From an uncultured bacterium (GTDB lineage: Bacteria; Patescibacteriota; Saccharimonadia; Saccharimonadales; Saccharimonadaceae), in NCBI GenBank assembly GCA_903861015.1, contig CAIOSL010000066.1:1-5313 (forward strand): a stretch of 5,313 nt of DNA, given 5' to 3'. The position numbers and the translations under genes are program-made. Under the pieces are notes generated by a model that made no database searches, was not told the origin of the DNA, and saw only the letters and a list, made by a program, of their open reading frames with translations. The stretch's first letter is position 1; each line of letters begins with the position of its first letter. Shown in pieces: positions 1 through 4,068 of the stretch.

Positions 1-653
1 GCGGCCAGTTGTTTGATGGCATCGGCCGATTTGGTGGATTGTTTGGTGTCGGCTAGGGTCTGGCGAGCGGTCTTGACGGCGGTATTTAGGGTCGACATCG
101 CAGTACCGTCGCCACAGTTGTTGACCGATGTTGCGAATGCGTCATCGACAGTTTTTTGGTAGGTGGCGATAGCGCTGGTTAGGGTTTGTTGTTGACCGCT
201 AATAACATCGGTTAGGGCTTTTCGGTAAACCGAGCGGGCGTTGTCGACGGCGTTTTGGCGATCAACCTCGGCCTTTTTCATGTTGGTTTGGTAAAGAGTT
301 ATGGCTTGTTTTTGGCTGGTGGTTAAATTATTTTTAGCCAATAATTCGGTGATTCGGGCGTCAAATTGGGTGCTGGCGGTTGCGCGTGAGGTGGCCAGTT
401 GTTTGTCGACCGACGATTGATTGGCGGTGATTTGCGATATGCGTTGGGTGAAATTGTTTTTGGTATTGGCGATTTGGACTTCTAGGCTGGTTTGGTTGTT
501 GTTTTTGAGGACGCCAATTTGAGTACAAATAGCAGGCCTTACGCTATTTCCGGTGCCAGTTGGCTCAACGGCGTTGGTTGGGTTGGTCGATAGCAATATC
601 AGAACTGGGCTGATAATGACGGCCGCCAAGATGGTTTTAGAAATTGTTTTCAT
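1..653 (-). CDS. Secreted helix-rich protein with signal peptide, 3' end cut by window
   Basis: I do not recognise the family. The frame runs from an ATG at 653 down to the window edge without a stop, so 217 residues are visible and the C-terminus is missing. The N-terminus has the form of a Sec signal peptide: lysines at 2 and 6, a hydrophobic stretch at about 8-21, and a signal peptidase I-like site after Thr-Asn-Ala (residue 28). The mature part is rich in Ala, Thr, Gln, Asn and Lys, has almost no proline after about residue 40, and reads as long amphipathic helices, possibly coiled coil. Two cysteines, at about residues 43 and 180, could form a disulfide outside the membrane. The start is supported by AGGAGA 8 nt upstream, which lies inside the preceding gene; the two frames overlap by 17 nt. 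The export is a reasonable inference; the role is unknown. A surface or periplasm-like structural or binding protein is possible. Confidence 0.82.
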   Translation of the reverse strand, partial: MKTISKTILAAVIISPVLILLSTNPTNAVEPTGTGNSVRPAICTQIGVLKNNNQTSLEVQIANTKNNFTQRISQITANQSSVDKQLATSRATASTQFDARITELLAKNNLTTSQKQAITLYQTNMKKAEVDRQNAVDNARSVYRKALTDVISGQQQTLTSAIATYQKTVDDAFATSVNNCGDGTAMSTLNTAVKTARQTLADTKQSTKSADAIKQLA

Positions 654-1071
654 TGACGGTGTCTCCTACATTGCCGGCGTCTTGGTTGGCGTCACTCGCC
701 ATACCGCTGTCGTCGGTGTTAACTAAACTCGATTCGCTGTCCGAATTGCTGGTTAGGCTGCTGGTAATGGCACTGACCGAATCGGCAGCAGTGGTGGTGT
801 CGCTGCTGTTGACGGTGTCGGGGGTTTGTTGACTGTTGATTACTGTGGTTTGGTTGGCGCCGGTAGTATTATTGGTGGTAGCACTGGATGGTTTGAGGTA
901 GCTGTAGGCCAAATAGGCGATAGTGCCGACCAGTATTACCGCGGCAACGATAATCGCCAACCGAACTTTGTTGAACGGTTTTTTGGGTGGTTTGTCGGTG
1001 ATGGGGGTTTGAAAACCGACGGGTTTGGGCGTTGAAACCGGCGACGGTGTTGGGGCTGGGTCTGGGTTCAT
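637..1071 (-). CDS. Single-pass membrane protein with proline-rich N-terminus and Ser/Thr-rich outer tail
   Basis: This is a 144-aa protein of no family I recognise. Residues 1-32 are proline-rich (11 prolines) and include a short basic patch (KPPKK). One strongly hydrophobic segment follows at about 37-59, preceded by K35 and R37, so the N-terminus is predicted to stay in the cytoplasm. Residues 61-144 form a low-complexity tail rich in Ser, Thr, Asn and Asp, acidic towards the end and without cysteine, predicted to lie outside the cell and to be disordered. The start ATG has AAAGGA 5 nt upstream and a good promoter at 1104-1132. The stop codon (637-639) lies inside the next gene, whose signal-peptide protein begins at 653. 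The shared operon suggests that the two proteins act together at the cell surface. The layout resembles a membrane anchor or stalk protein; this is inference only. Confidence 0.82.
   Translation of the reverse strand: MNPDPAPTPSPVSTPKPVGFQTPITDKPPKKPFNKVRLAIIVAAVILVGTIAYLAYSYLKPSSATTNNTTGANQTTVINSQQTPDTVNSSDTTTAADSVSAITSSLTSNSDSESSLVNTDDSGMASDANQDAGNVGDTVNENNF
662..667 (-). promoter_or_regulatory. Ribosome binding site of the secreted protein gene
   Basis: On the minus strand this reads AGGAGA, 8 nt before the ATG at 653. It lies inside the coding region of the upstream membrane protein gene. It fixes the start of the secreted protein and fits translational coupling between the two overlapping genes. 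Confidence 0.75.
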
Positions 1072-1076
1072 GCGAG

Positions 1077-1082
1077 TCCTTT
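1077..1082 (-). promoter_or_regulatory. Ribosome binding site of the 144-aa membrane protein
   Basis: The minus strand reads AAAGGA, 5 nt before the ATG at 1071. It supports that start codon and shows that ordinary Shine-Dalgarno initiation is used for this gene. Confidence 0.7.
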
Positions 1083-1103
1083 TTTGTTTATGCTTTAAAT
1101 ACT

Positions 1104-1132
1104 ATTATGCTACCGATGGCCTTACAAGTAAA
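1104..1132 (-). promoter_or_regulatory. Leftward sigma70-type promoter for the envelope operon
   Basis: On the minus strand a -35 box TTTACT (1127-1132) and a -10 box CATAAT (1104-1109, five of six consensus bases) are separated by 17 nt. Transcription would start near 1097 and leave a 26-nt leader that carries the Shine-Dalgarno site of the 144-aa gene. The -35 box directly abuts that of the rightward promoter at 1121-1149, so the two promoters probably compete for polymerase or share a regulator. Confidence 0.6.
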
Positions 1133-1149
1133 TATTAGGGTGATATAAT
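1121..1149 (+). promoter_or_regulatory. Rightward extended -10 promoter for the polymerase operon
   Basis: A perfect TATAAT (1144-1149) is preceded by TG one base away (1141-1142), giving an extended -10. CTTACA (1121-1126, four of six consensus bases) sits 17 nt upstream as a -35 box. The start would be near A1156, about 150 nt ahead of the 89-aa gene. I saw no better promoter closer to position 1306. The site overlaps the leftward promoter, and its regulation, including any SOS control, is not evident from the sequence. Confidence 0.6.
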
Positions 1150-1155
1150 TAAATT

Positions 1156-1305
1156 ACCACGCTACACACACCGGATATATCCAGGCGTCCCTGGCGATCG
1201 GTCATTCATTTATTGTCTTCGGATTTGGGGTTTTGAAACGAGCGCCAAAGACGGGCAAAACAGTACACTAATCGTTTCCTGAAATTAATTTAGGAGCTTT
1301 TTGGT
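1156..1305 (+). promoter_or_regulatory. Long 5' leader with two short palindromes ahead of the polymerase operon
   Basis: If transcription begins near 1156, the operon has a leader of about 150 nt, which is long in a window with otherwise tight spacing. It contains a perfect 10-bp palindrome GGATATATCC (1173-1182) and, directly after it, CCAGG-CGTC-CCTGG (1181-1194), which could be a small hairpin or a protein-binding site. I see no match to the E. coli-type (CTGT-N8-ACAG) or Bacillus-type LexA box and no riboswitch that I recognise. No convincing short gene lies inside. Confidence 0.35.
1292..1296 (+). promoter_or_regulatory. Ribosome binding site of the 89-aa gene
   Basis: AGGAG lies 9 nt before the ATG at 1306 and supports that start. 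Confidence 0.72.
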
Positions 1306-1575
1306 ATGAATGACGAAATCTTTTTGAACGAGAGAATAAAAGTAGTGGCAGCCTTTGGCGAAGGTTTAAACCCGTGCCGGCCGGTCAAGTTTAAACGGTC
1401 AAATGCTCGCGAAGTAGTAATTAGCGAAATTGGCCTGGTGCATCCGGTTGGCCATGGCAAGCGCATGGTTCATGTTTTTGACGTGACCGATGGATCGGCT
1501 GATTACCGGATTGAACTGGACGCCGAGCGGCTGACTTGGCGATTAACCCGGGAGGCAGATCATGTTGATGCCTGA
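1306..1575 (+). CDS. Small uncharacterised protein coupled to a Y-family polymerase
   Basis: This 89-aa soluble protein has no signal peptide or membrane segment. It looks like a compact, mostly beta protein: basic PVKFKR (26-31), then alternating hydrophobic stretches, GLVHP (43-47), HVFDVTDG (56-63), DYRIELD (66-72) and LTWRL (76-80). The general pattern (F-x-V-x-D-G, Y-x-x-x-x-D, W-x-L) reminds me of DUF6504-like small proteins found next to repair polymerase genes; this is a recollection, not a search result. The gene has AGGAG at 9 nt spacing. Its last 14 nt overlap the start of the polymerase gene, and GGAGG for the polymerase lies within it, so the two are almost certainly co-transcribed and coupled. 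A role as an accessory or regulatory partner of the polymerase is inferred from this arrangement only. Confidence 0.8.
   Translation: MNDEIFLNERIKVVAAFGEGLNPCRPVKFKRSNAREVVISEIGLVHPVGHGKRMVHVFDVTDGSADYRIELDAERLTWRLTREADHVDA
1551..1555 (+). promoter_or_regulatory. Ribosome binding site of the Y-family polymerase
   Basis: GGAGG is 6 nt before the ATG at 1562 and 12 nt before the alternative ATG at 1568. The spacing favours 1562. The site lies inside the 89-aa gene. Confidence 0.72.
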
Positions 1576-2791
1576 TAAGTACAACCCCGAAGAGCCACTG
1601 GTCATGCACGTCGACCTAAATTCGGCTTTTGCCAGTACCGAACAGCAAGCCCGGCCACTGCTGCGTGGTCGACCGGTGGCGGTTGTGAATCGACGAGTCA
1701 AAAATACCTGTATTGTAACCGCCAGTTACGAGGCCAAGGCGCTAGGGGTGAAGGTAGGTATGAAGCTGTTGGAGGCCGAGAGGTTGGTCCCGGGCCTGGT
1801 GGCTATCGAGAGTGATCCGGCAAAATATCGGTATGTTTATCGCAAATTGATGGCAATATTAAATTCTTACTCGCCACATGTTGTGATGAAGAGTATTGAC
1901 GAGGGGGTGATGGACTTTCATCATTTGCCGGCTGGTCGGTCGTTGATTGACATTGGGTATGAGGTTAAACAGCGACTTCGGGACGAGGTGGGGTCGGCGA
2001 TGCGTTGCAATGTTGGGATCGGTACCAATCGGTTTTTGGCCAAGACGGCGGCCGGCCTGCACAAGCCAGATGGGCTGGACGTGATGGCGGCCGATAACTT
2101 GCGGGACACCTATGCCACAATGAAGTTGACTGATTTGACGGGGATTGCGGAGCATTTACAGCGGCGGCTGAACGGTGTCGGGATCTATACGCCTTTGCAG
2201 TTTTTGGATGCCGATGTGGTGACTCTCGAGAAAGTGGTTTTTAAGGGGATTGTGGGGCGACAATGGTTTGAGCGGCTGCGTGGGTACGAGGTCGATGATC
2301 GGCCGATAGTGACTAAGCGGGTTGGGCGACAGTATGTTTTGGAGAATCGTAATTTGTCGAGGGTCGAGATAGCTAGTCGACTGCACAATTTGTGTGAATC
2401 GGTTGGTGCGCGCCTGCGTGGCCAAGACAAGGCCGCCAGAGGTGTTTATGTCTATACTCGGACGATTGCTGGTCGGTTTTGGCACGATACTTATATGTCG
2501 CAATTGCCGTTTTATACCGATCGGACGATCAACAGTTTGGCTCAAAACCTGTTTGCTGGCGCCCCTGATGATATACGCGAGATCGGGGTGCATTGTTACG
2601 AGCTGAGCGATAATAATAACGATCAGCTGAGTTTGTTTGGCGACGAGTTGGCGCGCGAGCAACAGTTGAGCGGGGCGATTGACGCTATTAACCAGCGGTT
2701 TGGCGAGCGGACAGTGCATTCGGCTGATACGTTGGCGACCGACAGGTTTTTGAAGGTCAAAATACCGTTTGGTAGTACGAGGTATCTTTAA
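1562..2791 (+). CDS. dinB: Y-family translesion DNA polymerase (DinB/UmuC type)
   Basis: This 409-aa protein carries the full Y-family layout and should copy past damaged template bases. The palm motif MHVDLNSAFASTEQ (15-28) supplies metal ligand D18, and SIDE (111-114) supplies D113 and E114. F23 aligns with the steric gate F13 of E. coli DinB. The fingers contain ASYEAKALGVKVGM (54-67), where Y56 is kept but the usual arginine three residues later is K59. GIGTNRFLAKTAAGLHKP (152-169) is the conserved palm segment, and about 189-216 is the thumb helix-hairpin-helix. The little-finger region follows from about 250. QLSLF (355-359) is a canonical beta-clamp-binding motif, placed 50 residues before the C-terminus and not at the end. 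D-x-N at 18-20 is UmuC-like; DinB has D-x-D. The symbol is therefore approximate: the protein is Y-family with certainty, but DinB versus UmuC/ImuB is open. Its gene is preceded by and overlaps the 89-aa gene and is followed by a palindromic element. Confidence 0.93.
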   Translation: MLMPDKYNPEEPLVMHVDLNSAFASTEQQARPLLRGRPVAVVNRRVKNTCIVTASYEAKALGVKVGMKLLEAERLVPGLVAIESDPAKYRYVYRKLMAILNSYSPHVVMKSIDEGVMDFHHLPAGRSLIDIGYEVKQRLRDEVGSAMRCNVGIGTNRFLAKTAAGLHKPDGLDVMAADNLRDTYATMKLTDLTGIAEHLQRRLNGVGIYTPLQFLDADVVTLEKVVFKGIVGRQWFERLRGYEVDDRPIVTKRVGRQYVLENRNLSRVEIASRLHNLCESVGARLRGQDKAARGVYVYTRTIAGRFWHDTYMSQLPFYTDRTINSLAQNLFAGAPDDIREIGVHCYELSDNNNDQLSLFGDELAREQQLSGAIDAINQRFGERTVHSADTLATDRFLKVKIPFGSTRYL

Positions 2792-2808
2792 AATTATTGT
2801 TCGCGCCA

Positions 2809-2921
2809 AGCAGGATCGGGACTGTTTATTTATCGGGCTTGCGAGCGGTAGCGAGGCCGAGCGCCACGGGCGGCTTCGCCCCCGTAGAGTGACCCGATAA
2901 ATAAATAGTCCCGATCCTGCT
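2809..2921. repeat. 113-bp palindromic element with 29-nt arms
   Basis: The left arm (2809-2837) and right arm (2893-2921) are inverted copies over 29 nt with one difference (G2824 opposite T2906), which would be a G-U pair in RNA. Pairing could extend outward to about 2803-2927 with one mismatch and two G-U pairs. The 55-nt centre holds repeated GCGAG/CGAGCG words (2841-2863) and a GC-rich inner hairpin (2866-2885). No thymine run follows the stem on either side, so a standard Rho-independent terminator is not supported, although the stem would lie at the end of the polymerase mRNA. The structure resembles a REP-like or MITE-like dispersed palindrome. It contains no coding sequence. Confidence 0.8.
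2866..2885. repeat. GC-rich hairpin at the centre of the palindromic element
   Basis: ACGGG (2866-2870) pairs with CCCGT (2881-2885), and GGC (2872-2874) pairs with GCC (2878-2880) around a TTC loop, with C2871 bulged. The eight base pairs form an inner stem nested in the larger 113-bp inverted repeat. Confidence 0.6.
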
Positions 2922-2947
2922 CGGTGTATAACTTATACTTATTGTGT

Positions 2948-2953
2948 AATACT
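2948..2953 (+). promoter_or_regulatory. -10-like box for a probably leaderless small-protein mRNA
   Basis: AATACT (preceded by T, giving TAATACT) ends exactly 6 nt before the ATG at 2960, so transcription would start at or next to the ATG. There is no Shine-Dalgarno sequence and no clear -35 box. The same arrangement recurs before tilS. Confidence 0.45.
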
Positions 2954-2959
2954 AAAAGT

Positions 2960-3136
2960 ATGGACAAAAGCGTAATCATGTTCTTTGCGGTTGCATTTGA
3001 ATTAATCGGTAATTTTGTGCCGATGCTCTGGGGTGATAACGATTTCTTTAGCACGGCGAGTATTGTGGCTGGTATGGTTGGCGGTATATTTGGCGTTTGG
3101 GTAGGGGTAAAGGTATCAAAGAGGTTTGAGTTTTAG
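2960..3136 (+). CDS. 58-aa two-helix membrane protein with glycine zipper
   Basis: I do not recognise a named family. The protein has two predicted membrane helices, about residues 4-24 and 33-51, joined by a short acidic loop (GDNDFF, 25-30), and ends in a basic, aromatic tail (KVSKRFEF). Helix 2 carries GxxxGxxxG (G41, G45, G49) with further glycines at 38 and 42, a pattern that promotes tight helix packing, so oligomerisation is plausible. E14 lies within helix 1. The start at 2960 is preferred because a -10-like box ends 6 nt before it; an upstream GTG at 2924 would begin within the outer extension of the palindromic element's stem and has no ribosome binding site. Codon use and hydrophobicity make it a likely real gene, but its role is unknown. 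Pore-forming or regulatory small membrane proteins look similar. Confidence 0.65.
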   Translation: MDKSVIMFFAVAFELIGNFVPMLWGDNDFFSTASIVAGMVGGIFGVWVGVKVSKRFEF

Positions 3137-3169
3137 CGGACAATACTGCCCCAAAACTTAAGCATTATG

Positions 3170-3175
3170 TATACT
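3170..3175 (+). promoter_or_regulatory. -10 box for a probably leaderless tilS mRNA
   Basis: TATACT (five of six consensus bases) ends exactly 6 nt before the ATG at 3182. With standard spacing the first transcribed base would be the A of that ATG. No Shine-Dalgarno site and no clear -35 box precede it. If this is right, the alternative ATG at 3167 lies upstream of the transcript and cannot be used. Confidence 0.5.
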
Positions 3176-3181
3176 AAATAT

Positions 3182-4015
3182 ATGAACAAATACGTGGTGG
3201 CGGTCAGTGGGGGTGTTGATTCGGTGGTTTTGTTGGATATATTGGCCAGTCAGCCTGGACTGGAATTGGTGGTGGCGCATTTTGACCACGGTATCAGGCC
3301 AGAATCGGGTATTGACGCGATCTTTGTGGCGGGATTGGCCAAAAAATATGGCTTGGTTCTTGAAACTAGGCGCGAAGAGTTGGGCCCCGATACCAGCGAA
3401 GACAAGGCGCGCAGTCGCCGGTATAAGTTCTTGCGAGAGGTGGCCGACAAGCACGAGGCCAGGTTAATAACCGCCCATCACGCCGATGACGTAGTCGAAA
3501 CGATTGCGATTAATCTGACGCGCGGCACTGGTTGGCGTGGATTGGCGGTTTTGGATTCGGACATTGAACGTCTGCTGACGTCGCTGACCAAGGCCGAAAT
3601 AATTGATTATGCCCGTGTTCGCGGATTGCAATGGCGTGAAGACAGCACTAACGCCGAGGATAAATACTTGCGTAATCGAATTCGTCACCAAACCGCCGGC
3701 CTAGACACCGACGTCAAACGTCAACTGTTGGGGTTGTGGGCTCATCAAAGACAGTTAAAACGCCAGGTTCAGGCCGAGGTTGTTAGCTTGATCGGCGAGG
3801 GGCCAACTTATAGCCGATATTTTTTTACGCATATTGACGAGGCTAGCGCTTTGGAATGTTTGCGGCACATTACTAGCGCCAGGTTGACGCGTCCACAAAT
3901 GGTCAAAACCATCCATGCTATTAAAACTATGTTGCCGGGCAAGGTCTATAACGCTGGCGGTGGAGTTGTAGTTAACTTCACTACTCGTAATTTTACTGTC
4001 GAACTGATAAAATAG
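3182..4015 (+). CDS. tilS: tRNA(Ile)-lysidine synthetase, short form
   Basis: TilS uses ATP to join lysine to C34 of the tRNA-Ile with anticodon CAU, changing both its codon reading (AUA) and its charging; it is essential in most bacteria. The 277-aa protein has the N-type ATP pyrophosphatase P-loop SGGVDS (9-14), AHFDHG (32-37), the AHHADD motif (98-103), the NLTRGTGWRGL segment (111-121), and the family signature ED-S-TN (153-157) with RNRIRH (164-169). It is much shorter than E. coli TilS (about 430 aa) and resembles short forms such as that of Aquifex, with only a small helical region and a terminal beta-rich piece after the catalytic domain. The segment usually reading PLL before the second motif is ERLLTSL here. 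An in-frame ATG at 3167 would add five residues but overlaps the -10 box. It is followed 53 nt later by ftsH. Confidence 0.93.
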   Translation: MNKYVVAVSGGVDSVVLLDILASQPGLELVVAHFDHGIRPESGIDAIFVAGLAKKYGLVLETRREELGPDTSEDKARSRRYKFLREVADKHEARLITAHHADDVVETIAINLTRGTGWRGLAVLDSDIERLLTSLTKAEIIDYARVRGLQWREDSTNAEDKYLRNRIRHQTAGLDTDVKRQLLGLWAHQRQLKRQVQAEVVSLIGEGPTYSRYFFTHIDEASALECLRHITSARLTRPQMVKTIHAIKTMLPGKVYNAGGGVVVNFTTRNFTVELIK

Positions 4016-4019
4016 ATTG

Positions 4020-4025
4020 TATAAA
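4020..4025 (+). promoter_or_regulatory. Possible -10 box upstream of ftsH
   Basis: TATAAA (five of six consensus bases) lies just after the tilS stop and would give a leader of about 35-40 nt with the ftsH Shine-Dalgarno site. No -35 box sits at 16-18 nt spacing; TTTACT at 3992-3997 is 22 nt away. Read-through from tilS is an equally good explanation for ftsH expression. Confidence 0.25.
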
Positions 4026-4047
4026 TACTCACTGAGACGATCTATTG

Positions 4048-4053
4048 AAAGGA
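4048..4053 (+). promoter_or_regulatory. Ribosome binding site of ftsH
   Basis: AAAGGA precedes the in-frame TTG at 4063 by 9 nt and the ATG at 4069 by 15 nt. The spacing is better for the TTG start, which would add Met-Phe to the protein. An in-frame TAA at 4060-4062 excludes starts further upstream. Confidence 0.6.
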
Positions 4054-4068
4054 ACATTTTAATTGTTT

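Noticed and set aside
826..1035. Open frames on the plus strand across 644-1035
   Set aside because: They are antisense to the 144-aa membrane protein, which has a good promoter, ribosome site and transmembrane segment.
1233..1269. Second promoter with TTGAAA and TACACT nearer the 89-aa gene
   Set aside because: The two boxes are 25 nt apart, too far for a sigma70 promoter, and TACACT is a weak match.
2156..2809. Long open frame of 217 codons on the minus strand
   Set aside because: It lies entirely antisense to the conserved polymerase gene, has no ribosome site I could support, and its translation shows no domain. It is a by-product of the coding bias of the real gene.
2809..2921. Rho-independent terminator, or integron attC site
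   Set aside because: No thymine run follows the stem in either direction, and no attC core (GTTRRRY with its complement) is visible. The element is therefore listed as a palindromic repeat, although an mRNA-end role cannot be excluded.
2924..2959. GTG start giving a 70-aa version of the small membrane protein
   Set aside because: It begins in the extended palindrome, has no Shine-Dalgarno site, and would place the -10-like box inside the coding region. The ATG at 2960 fits better.
2830..3054. Minus-strand frame of 74 codons
   Set aside because: It runs through the palindromic element and antisense to the 58-aa gene, and its C-terminal part is just the translated GC-rich repeat.
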